64,000 nucleotides of DNA from Apirhabdus apintestini (GCA_033977085.1 CP138906.1:496001-560000), one strand, 5' to 3'; positions 19,237-29,698 are shown, counted from the first letter of the stretch. Made by a program: numbers and translations. Notes: generated from the letters alone by a model not told the origin.

Positions 19237-20364
19237 CAGGTTTTCGAGCATGGCGGTGCAGCGCGCTAACTGATCGATAGCGACATATTCGTCGGGTTTA
19301 TGCCCCTGCGCCATGCTGCCGGGGCCGCAGATAAGCGTGGCGATACCCGCTTCGTCGAATAGCCCGCCTTCGGTGCCAAATGCCACGGTGCTGAACGCGT
19401 CGCTGCCGCACCATTGCGCCAGCCAGCGGGCAAAATCGCTCTGCGCATCGGTGAGCAAGCCGGGGTATTGGCTGAGCGGGATAAAGGAAATCTCGCTCTC
19501 CTGAGCGATATCCCGCATGGCGGGAAGCAGCTCTTTAGCCGCGTAGTCACGCAGTGCGCTGACGGTATCTTCTACAGGCTGACCGGGCAAATGGCGGATC
19601 TCAAAGTCGAACTCGCAGCGCTGGGGCACAATATTGAGCGCGGCGCCGCCGCGAATGGTGCCGACCTGCAGCGTGCTGTAAGGAGGATCGAAGCGGACGT
19701 CGCGCATTTTAGCCAGCGCGTCACCCAGCGATTCCAGCCGGTTAATCAGGCGCGCCGCATAGCTAATGGCATTCACGCCCTGCGGCGCATAGGCCGAATG
19801 GCAGGCGTGTCCGCGTACCCGGCAGCGCATCGCCACCTTCCCCTTATGGCCGTACACCGGCTGCATATCGGTGGGCTCACCGATGATACACATGGCCGGT
19901 TTATCGCGCGCCGCCTTCAGATGCGAGACCAGGCTGCGCACGCCGAGGCACCCGACCTCTTCATCATAAGAAAATGCCAGATGCAGCGGCAGGCGTAGCC
20001 GCTGAGCCTGAAACAGCGGAATGGCGGCGAGAACGCAGGCGAGAAAGCCTTTCATATCCGCGCTACCGCGTCCGTAATAACGCTTATCTTTTTCCGTTAG
20101 CGCAAAGGGCGGTACGCTCCAGGGTTGCCCGTCCACGGGGACGACGTCAGTATGCCCAGATAGCATGACGCCGCCGTCTCCCTCTGGCCCCAGGCGCGCA
20201 TAGAGATTGGCCTTACGGCCATCTTCACTGAGGAAACGCTGCGCCACGATGCCCCGTTCCGCTAAGTGCGCCTGGATATAGTCAATCAGCGCCAGATTGG
20301 ATTCCCGGCTAGTGGTGTCGAACGCCAGCAGGTTTTCCAGAATGTCGCGAACGGAATTACTCAT
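19216..20364 (-). CDS. M20 family deacylase, acetylornithine deacetylase-like (ArgE/DapE)
   Basis: A 382-residue metallopeptidase-fold amidohydrolase. Metal-binding and catalytic motifs are complete: SGHTDVVPV near 70, YGRGSADMKG near 102, DEEVGCLG near 134, GEPTDMQPVYGHKG near 160 and a final CGPGSMAQGHKPDEYV. The ATG at 20364 overlaps the end of the DUF1028 gene by eight bases, implying coupling. It is the last gene of the NCS1-RidA-DUF1028-M20 operon and probably removes an acyl group from an amino acid-like intermediate. It is not in an arginine gene context, so it is not argE proper. Its last codons are the source of the adjacent tandem repeats. Confidence 0.88.
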   Translation of the reverse strand: MSNSVRDILENLLAFDTTSRESNLALIDYIQAHLAERGIVAQRFLSEDGRKANLYARLGPEGDGGVMLSGHTDVVPVDGQPWSVPPFALTEKDKRYYGRGSADMKGFLACVLAAIPLFQAQRLRLPLHLAFSYDEEVGCLGVRSLVSHLKAARDKPAMCIIGEPTDMQPVYGHKGKVAMRCRVRGHACHSAYAPQGVNAISYAARLINRLESLGDALAKMRDVRFDPPYSTLQVGTIRGGAALNIVPQRCEFDFEIRHLPGQPVEDTVSALRDYAAKELLPAMRDIAQESEISFIPLSQYPGLLTDAQSDFARWLAQWCGSDAFSTVAFGTEGGLFDEAGIATLICGPGSMAQGHKPDEYVAIDQLARCTAMLENLCAWLRA

Positions 20365-21031
20365 CTCCGGGAACCCCATAGCTGGGCGCCCGGCGCGGAT
20401 CGTCGGCGCGCGTCAGGTAATCCTGCATTTGCGGCGCATAATCACACCACAGCGTTTGCAGCGCCTGGATTGGACAGGCGTCTGTCCAGTCAATGCGTAA
20501 ATCAACGATTGGCCACGCGTGATTGCCGACGATTTTAAGCGCCGCTGAATGTACCGGCCCTGCCTCACCGCCGGCATCCATAGCGGCCTGCATTGCAGCC
20601 AGCAGTCTGTCCGCCAGCGCACCCGTGGCGCAGGTGAACGCCTCGGTCATGGCATCGATCGCCCCCGGTGAGGCCAGCATGTTGCCGGCGGCGACGCAGT
20701 TTTCTCGTTGAGAAGTGCGGTGGGTGCCCAGCGTCTTCTCGCCGCTAAACGCGGCGGTCTCTCCTGCGGCGTTAATTACGATAAGCTGGCGCCAGGCGCT
20801 AAAATCGTCGTCGGCTAACGCTCGACGAAGCGCCTGTTCCGCGCTGGCTCCCTGCGCTAACTGCGCCAGCGCCTGCTGACCAAGGCTCGGCAGCGTAACA
20901 TTCTGGCTTGACGCGGCGCCCGTGCCGGGAAGTAACCACGGGCAGCGTGCGCCGACGGCGATGCTGGATGAGCTCACGGCTACGCCCAGTTGCCCAGAGG
21001 CCTGGCAGCGCGCGGCGATTGAAAATGTCAT
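20357..21031 (-). CDS. DUF1028 family protein
   Basis: A 224-residue intact protein of the DUF1028 family, whose members have an Ntn-hydrolase-like fold. Family features are the start TFSIAARCQASGQLGVAVSSSS, then VGARCPW, and GNMLASPGAIDAM near 118. No signal peptide is present. It lies between ridA and the M20 gene with tight spacing, so it is cotranscribed. The biochemical role is unknown, but such genes recur beside RidA and amidohydrolases in catabolic operons. Confidence 0.88.
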   Translation of the reverse strand: MTFSIAARCQASGQLGVAVSSSSIAVGARCPWLLPGTGAASSQNVTLPSLGQQALAQLAQGASAEQALRRALADDDFSAWRQLIVINAAGETAAFSGEKTLGTHRTSQRENCVAAGNMLASPGAIDAMTEAFTCATGALADRLLAAMQAAMDAGGEAGPVHSAALKIVGNHAWPIVDLRIDWTDACPIQALQTLWCDYAPQMQDYLTRADDPRRAPSYGVPGDE

Positions 21032-21042
21032 AAGGCCTCCTT

Positions 21043-21459
21043 TTATTCCGGGATAACGGCGATAACGTCAATTTCCATCAGCCATTCCGGCTGGGCCAGC
21101 CCGGCTACCACCAGCCCGGTAGATATAGGGAATACGCCTTTCAGCCATTTTCCAACTTCCTGATAAACCGCTTCGCGAAAGCGTGGATCGGTGATGTAGG
21201 TAGTGGTTTTTACAATATGCGATAGATCGCTACCTGCTTCTTCCAGTAGCTGCTTAACATTTTTCATCGCCTGTTCGGCCTGGGCGCGCGGGCAGCCAAG
21301 CCCGACGAGTTTCCCTTCAAAATCGGTGCCGACCTGGCCGCGAACATAGACGGTATTGCCAGCGCGGACCGCCTGGCAAAGATCGTTATCCAGCGTCTGA
21401 TTAGGGTAGGTCGCTTTAGTATTAAACATGCGTATACGCGTATGGGTAGGCTGGCTCAT
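21043..21459 (-). CDS. RidA family enamine/imine deaminase
   Basis: This 138-residue protein belongs to the RidA/YjgF/RutC family, which hydrolyses reactive enamine or imine intermediates. Motifs include VRGQVGTDFEGKLVG near 40, AEQAMKNVKQLLEEAGSDL near 62, VKTTTYITD near 84 and the C-terminal LMEIDVIAVIP. The usual conserved Arg of active RidA (near residue 105) is not obvious: the segment reads GLVVAGLAQPEWLMEID, so this is likely a divergent RutC-like subgroup. It sits in the NCS1 operon and may clean up a catabolic intermediate. Confidence 0.88.
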   Translation of the reverse strand: MSQPTHTRIRMFNTKATYPNQTLDNDLCQAVRAGNTVYVRGQVGTDFEGKLVGLGCPRAQAEQAMKNVKQLLEEAGSDLSHIVKTTTYITDPRFREAVYQEVGKWLKGVFPISTGLVVAGLAQPEWLMEIDVIAVIPE

Positions 21460-21477
21460 CGCTAACTCCTGTGTAGT

Positions 21478-22890
21478 TTATCGGTTCGAAACGGGTGATG
21501 CGGCCTGTCGGCTCTGCAGGACGGCCTCTCGCGTCGCCAGCCAGTAGTAGAGCGGCGAGGTGACGATAAGACCTACCAGCCATGACAGGTCAGCGCCGTT
21601 AATGTGTTTTGCTATAGGACCGACGTACAGCGGCGTGTTCATAAACGGAATTTGTACGGCGATGCCGACAGCGTAGGCCAGCAAGGCCTGTGGGTTATAG
21701 CGGCCGTAAATTCCGCCGTCGACCTGGAAAATTGAGGCGATATCATAGCGGCCTTGATGAATGGCATAGAAATCAATCAAATTTATTGCGGTCCACGGAA
21801 CCAGCACTACCAGTAGCGCCAGTACCAAATCGACGAAGTGGCTGATAAAGTCCGCTGAGGCGAAAACGGCGGCAAAGCAGCAGGCGATCAGCAATATTAT
21901 CGACAGGATGGTGCGGCTGCGGCTGCCGGGGATCCAGCGCCAGAAGAAAGTCTGGACTAGCGTAATCAGCGCCATGACCGCGCCGTACAGGTTGAGTGCG
22001 TTGTGACTAATAACGCTGAGTAAAAATAGGATCAGCATAAAAGGACCGATGGCGCCGGTGGCAAGCTTAACCGCCTCCATCGTTTCCAGGCCCGGCGGCG
22101 TGGCCAGCGCGGCGACGGCGCCGAAAATAAACGCCAGTGCAGAGCCGAGCGTAGAGCCGAGATAAGTCGCCCAGAATGTGGCGGGAACTGAAACATCCTT
22201 CGGCAGATAGCGGGAGTAGTCGGACACATACGGCGCGAAGGCGATTTGCCACAAAGACGCCAGCGACACGGTAGCCAGCCAGCCGGAAAGGCTAAACCCG
22301 CCGCGCGTCAGAAAATCAGCGGTATGAATGTGCGTAAAGATATAGCCAAAGCCGAATAAAATGCCGAGACCCAGCACCCAGGTGCCGATGCGGTTAAGAA
22401 TGTGAATAAACCGGTAGCCGATTATCCCGATAATGCAGGAGCCTATCGCGCCGATGATAATTCCCACCGGCAGCGGAATCCCCCCGCGATGCCGTGCAGA
22501 GACTGGCCCGCTAGCACGATATTCGAAGAAAAAAGCCCACATACATGATGCCAGCGATAACCACCACCAGCAGAGAACCCAGCGAGCCGAACTGAGCGCG
22601 GCTCTGGATCATTTGCGGTATCCCCATTTGCGGCCCTGGGCTGAATGCAGAGCCATCAGCGCGCCGCCTAGCAGGTGGCCGATAATAATAGCGCATATCC
22701 CCCATGCCAGGTTGAGGTGGAAAAGCTGAACGCCCAGCGCCCCTGTAACGATAGGTAACGGTGCAATATTGCCGCCAAACCATAGCGTGAAAAGATCGCG
22801 CACTTTTCCATGGCGCGCTTCTGGCGGGATATAACCGATGGTGTGTTGTTCAACCAGCGGCGGCGATGTATCGCGTGCTTGAGTAGACAT
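21478..22890 (-). pseudogene. NCS1 family nucleobase/allantoin permease, frameshifted
   Basis: The protein is an NCS1 symporter of about 470 residues for cytosine, purine, hydantoin or allantoin-type substrates. The N-terminal part has the family pattern (TLWFGGNIAPLPIVTGALG) followed by MIQSRAQFG. Later conserved parts are VSDYSRYLP near 245 and VPWTAINLIDFYAIHQGRYDI near 360. The frame breaks near 22625 (a missing G before CCGCAAATGG) and at 22490-22530 (two small indels). It heads an operon with RidA, DUF1028 and the M20 deacylase, so uptake and breakdown of one N-rich ring compound is plausible. Confidence 0.85.
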
Positions 22891-23362
22891 TGCAGGCTCC
22901 GGATTATGATGCGAGCGTATCTTTACGTACGCCTTTTATTATTGACGTGATAATGCGCACCGCCTGAGCGATGGGTAAATTAGTAAGTTTGTTTTTAAGG
23001 GAAATAAAAAAATAGCGTACAGATTCTGTAAATCTTTTTTATCTCATACGCAATGTTTATTTTATTAAATTAGACCTCACTATTATTGGAATTATTTTCT
23101 GAAGCCTTTGCATCATTAATTTATATTTAGTCATTAGATTAATACTATTTTACCGTACGCCATTCACTCCCAGGATTAACGTTATAGAAAACCCGAATAC
23201 TCTCCCGCACTGCGTGAGGATTTAGCGCCTGTGTTAGCAGCGTTTTGTTGCCTCATGGTTCACGCCGGCGCGTATTACGCCCGGCAGGCGAGCCGCCTGA
23301 ATAGCATGAGGCAATTTAAATGCTAAGAAGCCCAGGCTCTTAAGCCAATGAAGGAAATAGGT
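22891..23362. other. Intergenic region between divergent permease operon and monooxygenase
   Basis: This AT-rich 470-base stretch holds both divergent promoters. No coding or RNA gene is seen. Confidence 0.55.
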
Positions 23363-24633
23363 ATGACGCCAGAAATAACGAAAGTCGATACGTTGGTGGT
23401 AGGCGCTGGCCAGGCGGGCATCGCGATGAGTGAGCATCTCACCCGGCTGGATATTCCTCACCTGGTGCTGGAAAAGCAGGGGATTGCGCAGGCGTGGCGC
23501 ACCGGGCGCTGGGATTCGCTGGTGGCGAACGGGCCGGCCTGGCACGATCGCTTCCCCGGACAAACTTTCGCCGATACCGGCCCGGATGGCTTTGTGCCAA
23601 AAGAGCGCGTCGCCGACTATTTTGCAGAATATGCGCAGCGCTTTAATGCGCCTGTGCGCTGAGGCGTCGAGGTGAAAAGCGTGCGTCGCAATACGGGCAA
23701 ACCCGGGTTCATTATCGATACCTCGGATGGCTTGATTGAAGCGCGACGGGTAGTCGCTGCCACCGGGCCGTTTCAGAAACCGATTATTCCGCCGATAGCC
23801 GCGGCGGAAACCTCGCTGGTGCAGCTACACTCCGCGCACTATCGCAACCCGCAGCAGTTACCGGAGGGCGGAGTTTTAGTGGTCGGCGCCGGTTCTTCCG
23901 GAGTGCAGATAGCGGATGAACTTAACCGGGCCGGTAAATCGGTTTGGCTATCCGTCGGGCCGCATGATAGACCTCCGCGCTCTTACCGACAGCGCGATTT
24001 CTGCTGGTGGCTGGGGGTATTGGGCCTGTGGGATAAAGCCGCCAGCGAACCGGGTAAAGAGCATGTGACTATCGCGGTGAGCGGTGCGCGCGGCGGACAT
24101 ACCGTCGATTTTCGCCGCCTCGCGCAGGAGGGGTTAATTTGGTTGGGCGCACCCGTACATTTAACGCGGGTGAAGTGACCTTTGAGGAAGACCTGACAGA
24201 GAATATCCGGCGCGGCGATGAAAACTATCTGTCGCTGCTGGATGCGGCCGATGCGTGGATCGACCGCAACGGGATGGATTTACCGCCTGAGCCGCAGGCG
24301 CGACAGATGCTGGCGGACCCTTCCTGCATGACGCAGCCGACGCTGAGCCTGAATCTGGCGCAGGCGGGGATTACCTCGATAATCTGGGCCACCGGCTATG
24401 CGGTGGATTACCGCTGGCTGGAGGTGGATACCTTTGATGCGGCGGGCAGGCCGCGGCACCAGCGCGGCGTTTCCCAGGAGCCGGGCGTTTATTTCCTCGG
24501 ACTGCCCTGGCTTTCGCGCCGGGGCTCCTCGTTTATTTGGGGCGTGTGGCACGATGCGAAATATATCGCCGATCAGATAACGATTCAGCGCAGTTATGAG
24601 GGGTATCAGGGGCCGGAGCAGCGACTGCGATAG
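23363..24633 (+). pseudogene. Flavin-containing monooxygenase, in-frame stop and frameshift
   Basis: A CzcO-type flavoprotein monooxygenase of about 420 residues. The FAD motif is VVGAGQAGIA near residue 12, and the NADPH motif is VVGAGSSGVQIA near 175. The C-terminal ATG-like motif reads IIWATGYAVDYRW. A TGA at 23660-23662 interrupts the frame at VR[stop]GVE; the base change TGC to TGA would explain it and is a true substitution, not a homopolymer effect. A frameshift occurs near 24165. The ATG at 23363 has an AAGGA upstream. It is divergent from the NCS1 operon and may oxidise a related substrate. Confidence 0.85.
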
Positions 24634-25051
24634 GTTTATTTTTATTTGTGATGCCTTTTTATTTCGGCGGGCATTAATCTGTTCGAGGATGGTTAATACT
24701 CGCCGATTCTTTTATTTTGAATAAATCATCTTTGGATAAATTCCATTACCCCGCTAAATTATCAGGATTATTTTTTGCGGGTTATTCCATTTGCTTTATT
24801 TAACCTGGTCTATGCTATTTAATTTTCTGTGCAAGAAATATAAAAACCCACTAATAAGTATGTGAATATGAGGTGTTAATTTACGGGTGAATATGAATAT
24901 ATGTCCTGTTCAGGTAAGCCTCTCATTTTACTCGCGGGCGTTGGTGAATGCCAGGATGCATTCCGCTAACGGCCCGATACGTTTATTTTTCGCCGCGGTT
25001 GCTAAAAAAATCCAACCGATAAGATGGTCATTGGTAAATACGGGAGCGGCG
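24634..25051. other. Intergenic region upstream of scsA
   Basis: An AT-rich 400-base region presumably carries the scs promoter. An upstream in-frame extension of scsA exists (from 24887) but has no coding character. No gene is seen. Confidence 0.5.
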
Positions 25052-25411
25052 ATGAAGCAGCGGCGAATAGCGACATGGTTTTTAGGGCTGGCTTGCCTGG
25101 TGGTGCTGGTATGCACCGCGCAGCGTATGGCCGCTCTGCATGCGTTTGGTTCGCAGCCTGGCGCCGTTATCGCTCAGGTTTCGCCGCAGGGCGACGGTGC
25201 GGATGCGCCGGTAACGCCGTGCGAACTTAGCGCGAAATCGCTGCTCTCCGTGCCGCCGCTGCTGTTTGAAGGCGCGGTAATTACGTTAATGCTGCTGCTG
25301 GCGCTTCTGGCACCGCGGCCGCAGCGGCGTCGGGTGCCACCTCCCCTCGGGTTATCTCCCCTCATACTCTCCGGGTCCATTTGCGATTATGCGTCTTCCG
25401 TGAGTGATTAA
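25052..25411 (+). CDS. scsA: Suppressor of copper sensitivity protein ScsA
   Basis: ScsA is a small membrane protein encoded first in the scsABCD operon for copper tolerance and periplasmic thiol redox control. The 119-residue product begins with a basic N terminus and a membrane segment (WFLGLACLVVLVCTAQRM). A loop with PCELSAKSLLSVPPLLFEGA follows, and then a second membrane segment (ALLAP). The start at 25052 matches the Salmonella protein. It is 44 bases before scsB and intact. The family assignment is by resemblance and operon order. Confidence 0.85.
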   Translation: MKQRRIATWFLGLACLVVLVCTAQRMAALHAFGSQPGAVIAQVSPQGDGADAPVTPCELSAKSLLSVPPLLFEGAVITLMLLLALLAPRPQRRRVPPPLGLSPLILSGSICDYASSVSD

Positions 25412-25455
25412 CGGCCTGCATTTCCGGGTCTGATAATCATTTACGGAGAAAAATT

Positions 25456-27483
25456 ATGACTATTTTCAAACAGGCGCTGCTGTGCCTGTTATGGCTGTGG
25501 CTACCCTTCGCAGGGGCAGCCGACGGCGGCTGGCTGCGAGTGCCGGATAACCCGCATGCGAGGGTGCGCTTTCGCACTGCGCCGCAGGATAACGGCGATG
25601 TCCATTTATTGCTGGATGTCGCTCTGGAAAAGGGATGGAAAACGTACTGGCGTTCCCCCGGTGAAGGCGGCGTAGCGCCGTCAATAGCCTGGCGCGGCGC
25701 TGAGCCGACGGTGAACTGGCAGTGGCCAACGCCTCAGCGCTTTGACGTCGCCGGGATAACCACGCAGGGTTACCGCGGTGATGTCAGCTTTCCGCTACAA
25801 ATCCGCGCTCCTGCGTCAGGCACCCTGTCGGGCGTTCTGACGCTACCAACCTGCAGCAACGTTTGTATTCTCACCGATTACCCTTTTTCGCTGGATTTGA
25901 GCGCGCCGGCGGCACCCGGTTTTGCCCATGATTATGCGAAAGCGCAGGGAACACTCCTTTACGGCAGGGCTTGACGGATGCGCTGACCGCAGGCTACCGC
26001 GCCGGTGAGCTGCAGCTCACGGCGGTGCGCAAAGCGGGCTGGGATAACCCCGCGCTGTATCTGGATGACGCGCAGGACGCCAGTTTTGCTAAACCCGCGC
26101 TGCGCGTCGCGGGTGAGACGCTAACGGCAACGGTGCCGGTGAGCGATGCGTGGGGCGAACGCGCGCCGGACCTGCGCGGGCGAATGCTGTCACTGGTGCT
26201 GGCTGATTCAGGCATTGCGCAGGAAAGCCGGGTGACGGTTGGGCAAAGCGCCCCGGGCATCACGCCACCGCCGCCGATGGCCTTATGGCAGGCGATTTTG
26301 ATGGCTCTGGCCGGCGGCTTCATTCTGAATTTGATGCCGTGCGTATTGCCGGTGCTGGGAATGAAGCTGGGCAGCGTATTGCAATCCCACGGGCGCGATC
26401 GCCTGCAGGTACGGCGCCAGTTCCTGGCATCCGCTGCGGGGGTGATTGTCTCTTTTCTCGCGCTGGCGCTGATGATGACCGCGCTGCGGGCCGGGAACCA
26501 GGCGCTGGGCTGGGGTATTCAGTTTCAGAGCCCGTGGTTTATCGGCATCATGGCGCTGGTGATGGTGCTGTTTAGCGCTAGCCTGTTCGGGTTATTTGAG
26601 ATTCGATTGCCGTCGGGGCTGGCTACGCGCCTTGCCACCCACGGTGGGCAGGGTGTTGGCGGGCATTTTTGGCAGGGTGCGTTTGCAACGCTTTTAGCAA
26701 CGCCGTGCACGGCGCCCTTCCTGGGAACCGCGCTGGCGGTCGCGCTGGCGGCGCCGCTTCCTGTGCTGTGGGGATCTTCCTCGCGCTGGGAATAGGCATG
26801 AGCCTGCCGTGGCTGCTGATTGCAGCATGGCCCGCGATAGCATTACGCCTGCCGCGCCCCGGGCGCTGGATGAATCGCCTGCGCGTGGTCCTTGGGTTGC
26901 TGATGTTCGGCTCGGCGCTCTGGCTGTTAAGCCTGCTGGCGTTACATATTGGGCGTCCTCTCACTCTGATGCTGGCCGCGCTGATTATCGCGGGGCTGAT
27001 TATCGCCACCGGGATACGCTACGGCTGGCGCAGGGCTGGGATTACCGTATCGCTATTGATTGTGCTGTGCGGTGGGGTATTGCTGGGCACTTCGCTAACG
27101 GCAGGAAAACAGACCTTACGCGATCGTATTGTCTGGCAGCCTCTGAGCGAGGCAGCGATTCAGCAGGCGCTGGCCGAGCGTAAACGCGTGTTCGTGGATG
27201 TCACGGCCGAGTGGTGCGTAACCTGTAAAGCGAATAAATACAACGTACTACTGCGCGATGAGGTGCAGGCGGCGCTCAGTGCGCCGGACGTAGCTGCGCT
27301 GCGCGGCGACTGGACCCGGCCATCGACGAAGATTACCGCTTTTTGAACCGGCGCGGCAGCGCGGCCGTTCCCTTCAACCAAATCTATGGTCCGGGCTTGC
27401 CAGAAGGGCGCGTTTTGCCCGCGCTATTAAGCCGTGACGCCGTCCTCGATACCCTGAATGCCTCGAAAGGAGTCGCTCAATGA
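25456..27483 (+). pseudogene. scsB: Thiol:disulfide interchange protein ScsB (DsbD-like), frameshifted
   Basis: ScsB passes electrons across the inner membrane to ScsC. A signal peptide (residues 1-21) precedes a periplasmic domain with the cysteine pair in PTCSNVC near 135. The membrane domain includes LMPCVLPVLGMKLGS and ATPCTAPFLGTAL, each carrying a conserved Cys. The C-terminal thioredoxin-like domain has WCVTCK. Frameshifts lie near 25955 (a missing C), 26775 (a missing G in GGGGA) and 27325 (near ATTACCGCTTTTTG). Corrected length is about 675 residues. Its TGA overlaps the scsC ATG. Confidence 0.88.
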
Positions 27484-28196
27484 GATTTGCCGTTTTTCTA
27501 TTATTACTGTGTGTAACGTCGCTAAGCGCAGCGGCACCGTTTACCCCGCAGCAGGAGGCGCGCATCCAGGAAATGGTGCGTGAAACCCTGGTTTCGCATC
27601 CGGATATTTTGGCGCAGGCGATGGATGCCTGGCAGCAACAGAATGGCCAGCAGCAGGTGAGTGAGACAATCGCAGCGCAGAGTGAACTGTTGTTCCACGA
27701 TCCCAACAGCCCGCGCATTGGGTCACAAAATCCACGCCTTACGCTGGTGCTGTTTACTGACTACAACTGCCCTTACTGCAAACGAGCTCGATCCGATGCT
27801 GGAGAAGATTGTGCGCGATTATCCGCAGGTAGCACTCATCTATAAGCCGCTGCCGTTTAAAGGTGCCACCTCAGTGGAAGCTGCGCGCGTTGCGTTAACC
27901 GCCTGGCGCGCTGTGCCGCAGCGTTTTATGGCGCTGCATCAGCGTTTAATGGCAAAAAAGGGTTTCACGATACGGCAAGCATTCGCGCCGCTCAGCAAAA
28001 GAGCGATACCGCCTCGATAACCGCCGATAAGACCAGTATGGACACCCTGCGCGCTAATTTACAGCTTGCAGAGCAGCTTGGCGTACAGGGAACGCCCGCC
28101 ACGCTGGTTGGCGATGAAATGCTGGCGGGCGCTGTGCCTTATGAAACGCTGGAGTCGCTGGTGAAGCAGAAGCTGGCGCAGGCGCCGCGTGGTTAA
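27480..28196 (+). pseudogene. scsC: Periplasmic disulfide isomerase-like ScsC, frameshifted
   Basis: ScsC is a DsbA-fold periplasmic oxidoreductase that is kept reduced by ScsB and helps protect proteins from copper damage. A signal peptide (residues 1-19, ending AAA) is followed by an N-terminal helical oligomerisation region. The active site is CPYC within FTDYNCPYCK near residue 101. The cis-Pro loop GTPATLV is near 205. Two single-base losses, near 27785 and near 27965, split it into three frames. Corrected, it ends AQAPRG at 28196, overlapping the scsD start. Confidence 0.87.
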
Positions 28197-28693
28197 GTGG
28201 CGCCGTTGGGCACGTGAGTTATTGGTTACGCTGGCGCTGGCTGTGGGCGTAACGGTGGCTATGGACGCACTGCGCGGGCCGTCGCTGCCGGCGAGTATCG
28301 CCACTGCGCCGCTGAAAACCGTGGACGGTGAAATGCTCTCGCTCGCCGCAATGAGCGCAGAGCGACCGCTGCTGGTTTACGTGTGGGCATCCTGGTGCGC
28401 CGTGTGCCGGTATACGACGCCCGGCGTACGGCGCCTGGCGCAAAGCGGCGCTAATGTGGCGAGCGTGGCGCTGCGCTCAGGGGATGACGAACGGCTGCGC
28501 CGCACGCTGGCGGCGAAGCGCCTGCCGGTGCCGACCGTGAATGATGCAAACGGTGCGCTAGTGCGGCGCTGGGGGTTAGCGCAACGCCCACGCTGCTTAT
28601 CATCTACCGGGGAAAGTGACGTCAGCGACCATCGGCTGGACCAGCTATCCTGGCATGCTGCTGCGGCTGTGGTGGGCAAAGCTTAGGTGTTAG
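28189..28693 (+). pseudogene. scsD: Thioredoxin-like protein ScsD, 3' frameshift
   Basis: ScsD is a membrane-tethered periplasmic thioredoxin-like protein and the last gene of scsABCD. The N-terminal anchor is LLVTLALAVGVTVAMDAL (residues 10-28) and the active site is WCAVC in VWASWCAVC near residue 68. Near 28572 a missing G moves SATPTLLIIY, which contains the cis-Pro, into another frame; a second loss near 28612 restores the family ending (WTSYPGMLLRLWWAK). The GTG start overlaps scsC by eight bases. Confidence 0.82.
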
Positions 28694-29077
28694 CGTGGCG
28701 ATAAAGGCGCCGGTACGGCTTTGCCCGTTTGTTTCACGTTGAAACGTGAAGCGATGGCAGAGCCGTTTTTCATTCTACGCTCGCCCGATTGTGCGATCGG
28801 GCCGGCGTATTGACGAGCGATGATAATCACGATTCCCGCGTGAGGCGCAGTGATTAACCGGTGACAGGGGATGATGCCCGGTAAGCGGCGACGCGCGTTC
28901 AGCACAGGCGCGGGCGTGCGATGTCATGCTGTATTTATTGAAATCAATTTACGCCACGCAAAATCATGTTCATACCTGCCACACATTTTCCGTTCGCTTT
29001 TGTTCGTAGGATTTTTCCGCCGAACATCGGCATTCGTTATGAATACAGAGATAACTAATCGAATAAGGGAAAATGCA
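28694..29077. other. Intergenic region, no convincing gene
   Basis: The 380 bases after scsD contain a minus-strand open frame with the string IIPCHRL, reminiscent of alkyltransferases, but the surroundings do not fit that family. The 3' end is the leader of the chitin-binding gene, with AAGGGAAAA ahead of its ATG. Confidence 0.45.
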
Positions 29078-29698
29078 ATGAGTATCGATCTTAAGCATGG
29101 CCGGGTAACGTCCCCAAAAACGCGCAGCCTGGTAGCGACCGAATTAGGGCTGATTGGCGAATGGCAGAACAATGAAATGGAAGGCGGGAAAAATTTCCCG
29201 GCGACCACGTCTGGTTCGATGCCAGCGCCGTTTGAAAGTGATGCGCCGAGCACCACTCCACCTGCTGACGGCCTGATCCTGAGCGGCGGTAAAACCGATG
29301 CCCGTGAATGCGTTAACTTCACCGATAGCGAAATGGCAGAGCAACTGGGTAAAGCGTTCGAGTGGCCGTGCGTGAGCGTGACGGCGGGTGAGACGCTGAA
29401 GATCCACTGGGCATATACGGCGGCGCATACCACTCGCGGCTATCGCGCGTTTATCACCAAAGACGGTTGGGACGCAACGCAGCGTATCAGCCGCGCGCAG
29501 CTTGAAGAAGCGCCGTTCTTTGAAGATATCTACCCGTATGTGCCGTTCTCACAGTACCCGGACAAACTGGTTGCCAAAACCGAGCACGATCTGGTGCTGC
29601 CAAAAAATAAACGTGGCCATCATGTGATAGTTCTGCTGTGGCTGGTGGCGGACACCGGTAACGCGTTCTATCAGGCGCTTGACGTTGATTTTGGCTGA
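29078..29698 (+). CDS. AA10-type chitin-binding / LPMO-like protein without signal peptide
   Basis: The 206-residue product has the core of AA10 lytic polysaccharide monooxygenases. It has HGRVTSPKTRS at residues 7-17, WAYTAAHTTRGYRAFIT near 118 with the second copper-binding His, and a C-terminal ALDVDF with the axial Phe. In active enzymes the first His is the mature N terminus after signal cleavage. Here it is at residue 7 after MSIDLK, and no signal peptide is visible. It may therefore be cytoplasmic, exported by another route, or translated from a lost upstream start. The frame is intact and the ribosome-binding site is fair. Confidence 0.85.
   Translation: MSIDLKHGRVTSPKTRSLVATELGLIGEWQNNEMEGGKNFPATTSGSMPAPFESDAPSTTPPADGLILSGGKTDARECVNFTDSEMAEQLGKAFEWPCVSVTAGETLKIHWAYTAAHTTRGYRAFITKDGWDATQRISRAQLEEAPFFEDIYPYVPFSQYPDKLVAKTEHDLVLPKNKRGHHVIVLLWLVADTGNAFYQALDVDFG

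Noticed and set aside
19216..20364. Naming the M20 gene argE
   Set aside because: It is in an operon with RidA, DUF1028 and an NCS1 permease, not with arginine genes, so only the family is claimed.
23660..23662. TGA as a selenocysteine codon in the monooxygenase
   Set aside because: The family does not use selenocysteine, there is no suitable hairpin evident after it, and the position is not catalytic.
28690..28905. Minus-strand frame with IIPCHRL, resembling the active site of alkylguanine-DNA alkyltransferases
   Set aside because: The conserved residues around that motif in the family are missing and no upstream domain is present, so it looks like chance.
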